From Fibrobacter sp. UWH4 (GTDB lineage Bacteria > Fibrobacterota > Fibrobacteria > Fibrobacterales > Fibrobacteraceae): a DNA stretch of 64,000 nt. Where the stretch lies: NCBI RefSeq assembly GCF_900142475.1, contig NZ_FRAY01000002.1, forward strand, positions 496,001-560,000, read 5' to 3'. Of this stretch, positions 43,899 through 53,700 are shown in pieces (the stretch's first letter is position 1; every line of letters starts with the position of its first letter). Under the pieces are notes generated by a model. The model saw only the letters and a program-made list of their open reading frames with translations, was not told where the DNA came from and did no database searches. The position numbers were made by a program, and so were the translations under genes.

Positions 43899-45710
43899 AT
43901 GAAACGAATTATCTTATTTTGCCTCGCCGCTGCCCTGTGCGTATCTGCACGGCCGTCCCTGCAAGTGGACCGCGAGCGCGTGGAATCGGGCAAGAACTTT
44001 GGACTCCAGCTTGTATTTCCCCTGAACGAACTCCCCGAAAACCGCAGCGAATTGCAGATGGAAACCGCAAACGGATTTACCCTCGTCGGCATCGACAGTA
44101 CCGACCAGGTGATTCGCCCCGATATCGAGGACATGTTCAATTCCTTCTTTGGCGGGGGCCGCAACCGGGGCGGTTACAAGGCTCGCGTCTACACCTTTAA
44201 GCTGAAAGCCCCGAAAAAGACAGGCCGCATCAGCATCGGCCAGATCTTCATGGACATCGACGGGCAAAAGCACAACCTGACAGGCGACATTCCCATCAAC
44301 ATCCAGCGCGCCTATAGCGACGACGCTCTCGCCGTATCGCTCACCCCAAGCAAGAAATCGGTCTACGAAGGCGAACAGTTCAACGTGACACTCGGTTTCC
44401 ACACCTACGAACACTTCGAAGGCGGCCTCCAGGCGACCGACATGAACACCGGTGACGACTTTATCGTACACCGCAGCGACCTTTCGACCATGAAATTCGA
44501 ACCCGTCGAAGGAAACCGCCGCGAAATGCAGGCGAGCGCAAAATTCGCCTGGCTAGCTTCCACCAAGAGCGGCAACCTGCAAATTCCGCCGTTCAAGTTC
44601 AAGTACACCAAGCGCGGCGAGCCGAAGGTCGTCGAAGAAAACAAGCAGATGGGCGGCATGACATTCTCCAGCAGGAGTGTCAAGCAGGAATCTGTAGAAG
44701 CCGAAACGCAGACCCCCACTATCAACATTACCGTGAAACCGCTCCCAACCGAAGGCAAACCCGCGAACTTCAGCGGTATGGTGGGTAACTACAGTTTCAG
44801 CGCCGATTTCGACCGCACCGAGCTCAAGGTCGGCGAAGCCATGACGCTTACCATCAACATCAAGGGCGACGGCCTCCCCGGTTCCATTACCGACCCCAAG
44901 CTCCCCGACTTCGGCGAGTTCCGCTCGGTCCCCCCCGAAAACGAACTCAACAAGAAAGTCTCCGGCAACAAGGTGATTACCACCAAGAACATTCGCGTGT
45001 TCCTGTACCCCAAAAAGAAGGGTGAATTCACCATTCCCGAAATTACCTATTCCTGGTTCAACCCGAGCAAAAAGAAATACGAAACCGCAAAGGCTGGCCC
45101 CTGGAACATCGTCGTAGAAAAGGGTGAAGCCGCCCCCGAGGCCATATTCCAGGCACCGGTCGCACAAGGCCCAGCCGCCGTGCAGAAACAGGAAATTGAG
45201 TCTCTAGGCAGCGACATCCGTTTTATCCACCAGGTAAACGAAGCCGCCAACAGCACCGCCCCCTACAAGAGCATTCTTTACTGGGTGATTTTTGCAGTCG
45301 CAATCCCCTTCTACCTGATTGTGACTTCCGCCGTGCGCAGCCGCCGCAAGCACAACAGCGACGCGGCCCTCGTGCGTAAGGGCAAGGCAAACAAGATGCT
45401 CAAGGCACGCTTTGCCGACGCGCGCGAAGCCTTAAAGAAGGGCGATGCAAAGGCTCTTTACGCCGCCCTCGAAAACGGTCTCATTGACTACCTGAGCGAC
45501 AAGACGAATCTGGAATTCAAGGGCATGACCCGCCCGCAAATGAAGGAAGAACTTGCAAAGCTCGGCGTGAAAGACGAAACAATCGCCGCCATCGACAGTT
45601 GGCTCGAAAAGTGCGCGTTCGCGCGGTATGCCCCGGTGAACCCGACCAAGGACGAGCAGCAGAAAATGCTCAACGACGTGGAAAAATTGTGCGAAGGACT
45701 AAAGGTATAA
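43899..45710 (+). CDS. batD: BatD-family membrane protein
   Basis: A protein of 603 residues. Residues 1-17 are a signal peptide ending VSA before RPSLQVDRERVESGKNF. Several beta-sandwich repeats follow (about 20-440), including VGNYSFSADFDRTELKVGEAMTL (quoted in part: FSADFDRTELKVGEA) and FLYPKKKGEFTIPEI, which is typical for BatD. A membrane segment lies near 454-478, and a basic cytoplasmic domain of about 120 residues ends the protein. Bat proteins (Bacteroides aerotolerance) act with MoxR and VWA proteins in the cell envelope; the exact role is unsettled. batE follows, but batA-C and moxR are not in the window. Confidence 0.9.
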   Translation: MKRIILFCLAAALCVSARPSLQVDRERVESGKNFGLQLVFPLNELPENRSELQMETANGFTLVGIDSTDQVIRPDIEDMFNSFFGGGRNRGGYKARVYTFKLKAPKKTGRISIGQIFMDIDGQKHNLTGDIPINIQRAYSDDALAVSLTPSKKSVYEGEQFNVTLGFHTYEHFEGGLQATDMNTGDDFIVHRSDLSTMKFEPVEGNRREMQASAKFAWLASTKSGNLQIPPFKFKYTKRGEPKVVEENKQMGGMTFSSRSVKQESVEAETQTPTINITVKPLPTEGKPANFSGMVGNYSFSADFDRTELKVGEAMTLTINIKGDGLPGSITDPKLPDFGEFRSVPPENELNKKVSGNKVITTKNIRVFLYPKKKGEFTIPEITYSWFNPSKKKYETAKAGPWNIVVEKGEAAPEAIFQAPVAQGPAAVQKQEIESLGSDIRFIHQVNEAANSTAPYKSILYWVIFAVAIPFYLIVTSAVRSRRKHNSDAALVRKGKANKMLKARFADAREALKKGDAKALYAALENGLIDYLSDKTNLEFKGMTRPQMKEELAKLGVKDETIAAIDSWLEKCAFARYAPVNPTKDEQQKMLNDVEKLCEGLKV

Positions 45711-45718
45711 CATTTAAG

Positions 45719-45812
45719 ATGTCATGCCCAACTTGTTTGGGCATCACCTTTTCAACCTAAAACAAAAACTTTATTTAAATAAGAAAGGTGATTCCCGCAT
45801 TCGCGGGAATGA
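45719..45812. repeat. Two GTCAT-type palindromes between batD and batE
   Basis: ATGCCCAA-CTTGT-TTGGGCAT at 45724-45744 and ATTCCCGC-ATTC-GCGGGAAT at 45791-45810, both framed by GTCAT or ATGAC. The first could weakly terminate batD transcription. The second is open in the batE frame and would mislead start calling. The terminator at 20042 belongs to the same family. Confidence 0.65.
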
Positions 45813-45834
45813 CAATCAAGGGAAAATACAAAAT

Positions 45835-46596
45835 ATGAGTATCTTAAGAAGCATCATTTTATTTTTAACATTTGCGGTAGTAGCGAACGCCGCAGAACAT
45901 TGCAACGGCATCGAGACCGGCGCCAAGGCCTACAACGAAGGTGACTTCGAACGTGCCATCGACGAATGGCGCACCTGTAGCGACAATGGAATCGAAAATT
46001 CCGACCTCTACTACAACCTGGGCAACGCCTACTTCAGGGGCGGCAAGCTCGGCTTCGCCATTTACTATTACAAGTCGGCCCTGCGGCTTGACCCAAGCAA
46101 TGACGACATCCTGCACAACCTCAAGTACGCGCAGGCCATGACGCGTGACAAGGTGGACGAAGACGGCGAAGAAAACCCGCTCCTCGCAGGACTTTTCAAG
46201 GCACACCATGCGCTTTCACTCAAGGCGCAGATGTGGACGCTTCTCGGAATTTTCTGGGCGATTGCGTTACTCGCCGTCGCAAGGCGCATCAGCCGCAACG
46301 GAAAGGCGAAAAACATACTCATCGGAACGATGTTCGCATTATCCTGCGTTTTCGGCATCATTGCGATGAGCGCCGGCTACAAGGTTTTCGTCGCCGAAAC
46401 GGAAATCACCGGAGTCGTCACGGCGAAGGACGCCGACGTGACTAGCGCTCCCAGCGACAAGTCCCAGACGCTCAACACGCTTTCTGAAGGAACCTCCTTC
46501 GAAGTGCTTAGCGAACAGGGAAACTTCGCCGAAATCCGCTTGGGCGAAAAGGTCCGCGGTTTCGTCAAAATGAGCGATGTCGGAATCGTAAAATAG
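45835..46596 (+). CDS. batE: BatE-like TPR protein with SH3-type C-terminus
   Basis: A protein of 253 residues from the ATG at 45835 (MSILRSIILFLTFAVVANA is the signal peptide). TPR repeats span about 25-105: GAKAYNEGDFERAIDEWR, LYYNLGNAYFRGGKLGFAIYYYKSAL (quoted in part: YYNLGNAYFRGGKLG) and DPSNDDILHNLKYA. Two membrane segments follow (about 130-150 and 163-185), then a bacterial SH3-like domain: VTSAPSDKSQTLNTLSEG, FEVLSEQGNFAEIRLGE and RGFVKMSDV. Same operon context as batD. The upstream in-frame extension is intergenic repeat and was dropped. Convergent with mnmA. Confidence 0.88.
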   Translation: MSILRSIILFLTFAVVANAAEHCNGIETGAKAYNEGDFERAIDEWRTCSDNGIENSDLYYNLGNAYFRGGKLGFAIYYYKSALRLDPSNDDILHNLKYAQAMTRDKVDEDGEENPLLAGLFKAHHALSLKAQMWTLLGIFWAIALLAVARRISRNGKAKNILIGTMFALSCVFGIIAMSAGYKVFVAETEITGVVTAKDADVTSAPSDKSQTLNTLSEGTSFEVLSEQGNFAEIRLGEKVRGFVKMSDVGIVK

Positions 46597-46617
46597 CCCG
46601 TCCATTTCTAGAATAAA

Positions 46618-47715
46618 CTAGCGAATCCAGCCGCCACCGAGCACCATGTCACCGTCATAAAAGACGGCGCACTGGCCAGGCGTTACGGCAAACTGCGATT
46701 GTTCAAAACTGGCGAGTGCGCAGCCGCCTTCAAGGATTTTCACCATGCATCGCGTCGGGCGCTGGCGGTAACGCACCATGCCCTCGCATTCGAAGGTGTC
46801 GCCAGCAGTGTATGCGGAGCCCGTTGCCGGGTTGACGCCGTGCCATACGCAATTTTCGATGCGGACTTCGGTAGCGGAGACGGCCGACTTGTCGGCGGTC
46901 ACCACGATGTCGCCCGTCGCGGGATCCACGCTGCGGATAAACGCCGGGACGCCCAGGGCAACGCCAAGTCCCTTGCGTTGCCCCACCGTGTAACGGTGGT
47001 AACCTTCGTGACTCCTTAAGATTTTTCCGTCCTCGGTCACGAAGTTTCCTGGGCGGGTCATCGCACCGAAGCGGCCTTCCAGGAATTCAGTGTAATCGTT
47101 TCCGTAGATGTCGAAGCAGATATCCTGGCTGTCACTCGCGCTCGCGTTTTCGAAGTCGTGCTTCGAAGCCAAAGCCCGCACGTCGGGCTTTTCCATGCCC
47201 CCGAGCGGGGTCATGACGCGAGCCAGCGCCTCGTCGGGAACACCGAACAGAAAATAGCTCTGGTCCTTCGCCAAGTCCTTGCCGCGGAAAAGCCTGCGGA
47301 CGCCGCCGACCTCCTTGACATTCACATAGTGCCCCGTCGACAGGAAGTCGGCGCCATGCTCCAAGGCAAAGTCCATCATCCAGCCGAATTTCACGAAGCG
47401 GTTGCAATAGCAGCATGGATTCGGCGTCCGAGCCTGTGCAAAGTCATCGTGGCAACGCTTCAGCACCCGCTCGGTAAACGCATCGTCGCAAACCGCCACG
47501 AAGTGTTCAATCCCCAGGCGCTTTGCGACCGCACGCGCGCGCAAGACGCTTTCATCTTTTTCGGGATCATAAGGGGTCGCCCCGCTATTTGCAAGCGGAG
47601 GCAGCACCCGCAGCGTTACGCCGAACACGTCGTAACCCTGCTCCAAAAGGACAAGCGCCGCCACAGAGGAATCCACTCCCCCGCTCATGCCAACAGCCAC
47701 GCGCTTTTTAATCAT
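46618..47715 (-). CDS. mnmA: tRNA-specific 2-thiouridylase MnmA
   Basis: A protein of 365 residues that thiolates U34 of tRNA-Lys, -Glu and -Gln. It starts MIKKRVAVGMSGGVDSSVAA with the PP-loop SGGVDSS. The first catalytic cysteine lies in NPCCYCNRFVKFG, and the second in DSQDICF. YTVGQRKGLGVALG and a C-terminal beta-barrel are as expected. I chose the ATG at 47715: the family starts there, and the 28 upstream in-frame codons are made of an intergenic repeat. The NPCCYCN form has an extra Cys compared with the common NPDILCN. Confidence 0.96.
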   Translation of the reverse strand: MIKKRVAVGMSGGVDSSVAALVLLEQGYDVFGVTLRVLPPLANSGATPYDPEKDESVLRARAVAKRLGIEHFVAVCDDAFTERVLKRCHDDFAQARTPNPCCYCNRFVKFGWMMDFALEHGADFLSTGHYVNVKEVGGVRRLFRGKDLAKDQSYFLFGVPDEALARVMTPLGGMEKPDVRALASKHDFENASASDSQDICFDIYGNDYTEFLEGRFGAMTRPGNFVTEDGKILRSHEGYHRYTVGQRKGLGVALGVPAFIRSVDPATGDIVVTADKSAVSATEVRIENCVWHGVNPATGSAYTAGDTFECEGMVRYRQRPTRCMVKILEGGCALASFEQSQFAVTPGQCAVFYDGDMVLGGGWIR

Positions 47716-47716
47716 A

Positions 47717-47791
47717 AATCCTTCGACTCCGTAGCACATCCGCTCAGGATGACACTCCTGTAACTCCGAATTCTGAAATCCGAGTTCCGAC
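47717..47791. repeat. Composite intergenic element: CAGGATGAC repeat plus four NTCYGAA heptamers
   Basis: AATCCTTCGACTCCG and CGCTCAGGATGACACTCC form the palindromic part. From 47764 there are four 7-base units: CTCCGAA, TTCTGAA, ATCCGAG and TTCCGAC. The tract abuts the sprA stop codon (47792-47794), just as the copy at 39527 lies 2 bases from the wbaP stop. Confidence 0.8.
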
Positions 47792-50700
47792 TTAGTCAAA
47801 CCTCAGCATCAGCGCAATTTCAAACTGCAAAATCTGCCGCAGGTGCGGAGTTTCGTCATCCAGCTTTTCGTGAATCTGACGATACTCGATATAACTGCTC
47901 ATCGACGCAATCTTGTTGAACTGGTAGCCCGCACTCGGGCGGATAAACCATTCGTGCGTACGCGACGGCACCGTCCTATCCGTCAAGGTCAGTTTCGGAT
48001 TATAGACGGTCTTCGGGACATCGGCGTACAGCGGGTCGTCGAAATGCCACTGTCTAAAGACACCGTCCGTTCCGCTCTCCTTGTTCCACATATCGTAGCC
48101 GTCTTCAGGATCGTACTGCTTGCGGATGGTCTTCTTGTAGTCGTAACCGGCGGTAAACTTGAGGTCGACCGAGTTCTTGAACTTGAAGAACCACTTGAAG
48201 AACTTGACCGCCTTGTCGAGCTTAAGAGGATAGGTAATGGTGAAGTCGTCACCGATATTGAACATAAAGTCGTTATAGAGCGACGTATGGATCCACGGCG
48301 TTTCCCAGAAATAATCGGTGGTATCGCGGCTATTGCCCGCCGAATCGGGCCACGTGGTAATGCCGATAACTTCTTCTTTCGGGCGACGGTCAGTATCTTC
48401 AATCTTCATACGCACGCTGTTTTCGATACGCATGTTGTTCTGCAGCAAGAACGTCACGCGAATCAACGGGTTGAAGTTGATACTCTGCGACCAGGAATCT
48501 TCGGAACTCTGGAACGGATGCACCGTCGTCGTATAGGTGTAATCGAAACGATGGAAGGTCGACACGCTGCGGAAACCATTCAGGATCGATACGCGCTGCG
48601 AGAAATTCGGGACCGTCACGCCGACTCCAATCTTCGGCCACACCGTCGTCGTATCCAAGTAAAGCGGATATTCTCTCGCCTGGGAGAAGTCTTCTTTCCA
48701 CTGCAAGTCACCCTGGACTCCGATATCCCAAATCGGGAGCGTAATCCCCGTCCCCATCTGGAACTGTCGAGAAACGGAGTGACGGAAATTACCCTGGTAC
48801 ACGAGCGTATCCACGTGATGGTTACGGTACTGCGCAAAGCGACGGTAATCGTCGCGGTGATCAAGCCCCATATCGCCCGTGACGATATTGTAGAAACCAC
48901 GATTCCGATAGCCGTTACCGAGGCCAAGCCCATACAGATAGTACTGCAACGGAGTCACGTGCTGTTCCTCGTTGAGCTGAGCCAAGGTAAAGTTCTCACC
49001 CACGGTGTTGGTGCTTGCGGTCCAGCTAAAGCGGATTTCACGCCATTTTATCTTGTCGAAAGCGCTCGCAACAAAGTTTCCCTTTCCGAACGCATTTGCG
49101 AAATCGAGAATCTTGAACGTCGGCGAGAACTCAAACCGGTTCGTCTGCGAAATCGTCCAGTAATTCTTTTCGATCATCGTCTCGTCCTTGAAATCGAAAT
49201 CGTCCGGAATGGTCTTCTGTTGGTTGAAATCGGAACTAAAATTGGTCGTAAACGGCAGGAACGGAATCAGGCGCGGGTTAAACCCGATCTTGAACTGCTG
49301 CGAACGGGCGCGTTCGTTGCGCAAAATACCGTAGGAGCGGCCATATTCCCTGCGACCCACACTATCCACCTTGTAAAACACCGTGGTATCGTAGCGAATC
49401 TCGTAAGAATCAGGGTTCTGCATGTCGATGGCAAGAGTATCGCCACTCTCAGAAATCCTAGCAATCGTATCACGCGGAATGGCTACAATACTGTCGCCCG
49501 ACACATAGACACGACGGTCGGTATGGTCATAGTCAAAGATATAATCGCTTGCAAAAAGGCCGCCATCACGCGAGGTAAAGAAATTCTTCTTCACGAACGC
49601 TTCGCGGTCGCCACCACCGTACATGTCGCGCTTGACATTCAAGGAATAGCTTGTCGTGAGGAACGAGAAAATGTTCCAGCGCATATTCAACTTGTGGTTC
49701 AATTCAGTCGTATAGGTGACAATCTTGTCTACCTGCGGTTCCACATAATCCGGATCGCGGTTCTGGTTTACATAGCGTACATAGTTCAAGTCGAAGAGCG
49801 TCACGTCGAACGTCTGCGGCCAGGGTTCGAATTCCGTCTTGGCGAGCGGTTTCAGCCATTCGTACTTGGACAGAGCATCAAGCGGCCTGAAGCGGAACAT
49901 ACTGAACGTACCCAGCTTATACTCGATAATCGTATGGTAAGAATAGGACGAATCCGCCGAAGTCGTCGCACGGCCTTCCGACTCGTTGTAAGAATAGCTG
50001 AAGGCCGGACGATCGAGGAATATCTGCGACATCACCTCGCCCAGCTTGGAATCGCGGGCATGGTAATCCTTGCGGTAGCTGATACCGAAGGAACGGTCTC
50101 GCACATAAGACTGGTAGCCCTTAGATTCCGCTTCGTCGCGCAGTTTCTGCTCTTCCTTGTCGCCATCCACTTCCAGCCTTCTCTGGAACATGTCGCCCGT
50201 CATATCCACGAAGCTACTTCTCTTGAGCATCATGTCGTCAGTCGGCTTCATGTAGGGGCGCTTGGTCGAACTATGATATCCGAGTGAAAGAGGAATATGG
50301 AATCCGGAACTGTCGTTCAGGAACTTGTTCAAGTTCATCGTGAAGTCACCCGCCACATCGATCTGCGAGGCGGCCACCGAAGTTTTCGGCTTGGGCGATC
50401 CATTCGAAGTCGAAAGGGTCGCGAAGTTTCCATCCTGGTAACGAATGGCACCCGACAGCGAAATAAAGTCGGCGAAATTCACTTGGCCGCTCGTACGCGC
50501 CGCATAGCCCCACTCGGTATCCATATCCGAAAGGCGGAGATCATCGAGCCAGAAAGTTCCTTCCAAGTCGCTTTCGGAAGCGCTGGAATCCGCAATAATC
50601 ACGAAACGCATCCAGTCGATGCTCGTAATCGACGGATTACCCACCAGTTTCAATTTTTCTTCGCGGTCGCCACCCAAATCCTTTTCGACTGCAGTCAGGT

Positions 50701-53700
50701 ACGGCGGACGGCGGCCTCGCTTCAAGTCCGAGAAGTCGGAAACATTCATCGCGAAGGCGTTGTCGAGCCAGTTACGTTCATCGCAGTCCTGCGGGCGTTC
50801 CGAGCCCTTCTTGCAGGTGTAATTCACCGGGCGGAAGCTCCATTCGTAGTAGTCGCTGGAACCTTCGAGCGAGCCTTCACCGAACTGGATAGCAAATCGC
50901 ACCGGCACCGAAGTTGCATCCGTCTGGTAATGGATTTCCATCTTCAGCGAGCGGTAGCTTGAAAAATCCTTCACGTCCGTTTCAAAGATACGCGTCACGC
51001 CCACTTCCTGTCCCGGACTCATATTGTGGTAATCGAGCACCAGCGCCGTTTCCTTCAGCGGAGCGTTCGAATCGGAATCGCGTTCCGTCTTCGTATTCGG
51101 CGACTTGTGATACTTGTCCGCATCTTCACGGTTGTTAATCGTCTTTACGGTAATGTAGTTCGTGTCTTTCGCCGTCACATTTTCGGTCACCTTCGTTTCG
51201 ATGCCGTTCACTTCCACAATCTGCGAATGTTCCGTCGAAGAAGTCTGGTACAAGTCGGCCACAGTCGTTTCTTCCCAAGCGTTTCCTACGACGGCAAGAT
51301 GCACCACCTGCACCTTCGCCTCGGCCACGCCATTATTCAGCTTGCCCAGCCAGAGCCTGCTGAACTGCGACTCCGCAAGAATCGTCTGATAATCATTTGC
51401 CGTCGCCGAGACAATCGTATCGTACTGGTACAGCGGAATGCGCCACTTTCGCCATCCGTTCTTAAGGATATCGAAATGTGCCGCGTTCGTATCAGACAAA
51501 TCGATGCGATAACGCACGAAGCTGATGTCCCTGTCCAAGGAACCGTTCTTGTTGATATCTTCGGTATCGTAGGTGCGTTCGCCCGAGTTCTTTTCGGTTC
51601 CGTTGATAGCCCGGGGAGGATCGCTTTCTTCATCCAGGTCGTCGTTAAAATTATCGTGAGCGATATCGTTCGACGACGCATCCACATTGCCCATCCGCAC
51701 GCTATATTCAGTGCCCTTACAGGGGTTGGTTCGGCAATCCCAAACCGTGTCGATTTCGTCAGATCCACTTACGCCATCAAGGCCCTTGTCATTGAGCGCC
51801 GTCGATGTACCCAAGTCATTTTCACCGTTGTAATCCCCGTTCGGCGAAGCTCCGTTAATCGAGAGGTCTTCGCTAATAAGACCCAAGTCCAGGTAGAGCG
51901 AACCCACGTTTCCGCGCGCCACCACTTCGATATACTTCATATCGCTCATATCCTGGTAGTAACTACTGTTCGGACGCATCACGCCGCCCCAGGAATTACC
52001 AGCCAAGTTGTCGTTCGCGCGGAGCGTCATCTTGAGTACCGTCAGGTGCTGGTTGTCAACATCGGAGTTTCCAACCGACGGGTAAATGTTCTTGTAAAGT
52101 TCGGTATTGTTGCTGTGCCAGATAAACTCGCCCTTGTGCCGATAATCCTGGCTTTCGATGTAGGTCAAGCTGTGCTCCACACCGCCCGGAGGCGACGCCT
52201 GGTACCACGACAGACGGGACAGTGGATAAGTCAGGCCCGAAGTAGTCGCCTCGAAATCTTCCACCAACGCAGAGCTTTCTTCACTCGTGTTTGCATTGTG
52301 GCGGCTCGCCGCAAATTCCGCCTCGTAACGCCAGCTGGACTGCGCCGTCGTATTGATGCCCGGAATCAGGTTCACCAGTTCCGTGAGGGCCGGAATCGTA
52401 TCCTGCAAACGGAGGTTCATGCCCAACAGCACGCTGGAGTACGGTTCGTTTCCGAGCGTCGGAGTCTTCGCCGTGGTACTCTGGCTCTTGTACAAGGCGG
52501 TGACGCCAAACACGGAACCAGCACCCATGCCGTAAAGGTCCAGCGGAAGTTCCGCACGGGCGCCCAGCAAAAGCTTGTTGTCAATCTCGAACAGGGGTTC
52601 GCATTCGTAGCTCACCTTGATTTCCTTGTTCGGGTCAAGAGCGCGTTCACTCAAAAGTTCAATCTGGCCGAGTTCGTAGTTGACTTCGTAGTCCGTTCCG
52701 CGGATAAGAGTCGTCGATCCCGCCGTCACCTTTTCTGTACCCGGCGAAATATCCATACAGGAACTTCCGCTCACCGAATAGCTCGAACTCGGGTCTCGCA
52801 CACTCAGCACGGAATTGCGACGCTTACCTACCGATTCAAAATAGAAGCGGTTCGTGTAGCGCTGGAGGTTGTAAACAGGAAGCGTATAGAGCTGAGCCAT
52901 CGCCGCCGAGGAATCGAGGTTACGCATCGGTTCCAAGCAATTCTGCTTGGCCAGTTCGTCAGGATTCTTCGCACCGCTGTAAACCGGATCCGACGACTTC
53001 TTACAGGGGAGCCACATTTCACCCGTGTATGTTCCCGAAGCGTCCTTCTTGAAAATCGTAGCGTCATTCACCAACGGAGTTCCCGTGGTCGTATCCACCA
53101 GGCCAAGTTTCTTGAGGTAATCCCCGGAGATACCCGACTTGTTCTTCATGCGCAAAACGAAACTCGAAGAACTCGCATCAGAGATGCCTATCGAATACAC
53201 ATTACGCAGCATGAGCTTGTCGATATCGACCAGTTCCGAAAGGGATGCGTCCCACTGAATAAGGGAAACCGTATCCCCTTCTTTCACCGAGGATTTTCCG
53301 CCACGGTCTTCCGTCCAGCTCGCCGCAAGCAAGGTGTTGCGGTTCACGCCGTTCACCTTCACCACGCCCATTTTCGAATCGTAAGTAAAGTCCGTATTCG
53401 GAATCTGGACCATGCGCTCCACGAGCTTCACGACCGTTTTTCCGCCAGGCGTCGTGTACCGAACATAAACATTATCAATGACACCCGTCGCGCTGTTCGT
53501 AGCTCCGCGCTTATAAAGCCTGAGTTCCGAGGCCTTCTGGTTCCAAGTCCTGTTTCCGCCGATGGCCGCATTGACGTAGTCCCTCCTGATCGACTGATTC
53601 AGGAAGTAGTAGCGGTAAGCGACAAACTGCTTGTCAAGGATCTGGAACTCCGTCGTAGATTCGCTGGACTTCAGACTGAATTCTTCCTGGTCGCCACCAT

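Noticed and set aside
45724-45834. N-terminal extension of BatE
   Set aside because: It translates the ATTCCCGC palindrome; the signal peptide begins at 45835.
46618-47799. Longer MnmA start at 47799
   Set aside because: The extra 28 codons lie in an intergenic repeat and precede the family's normal N-terminus.
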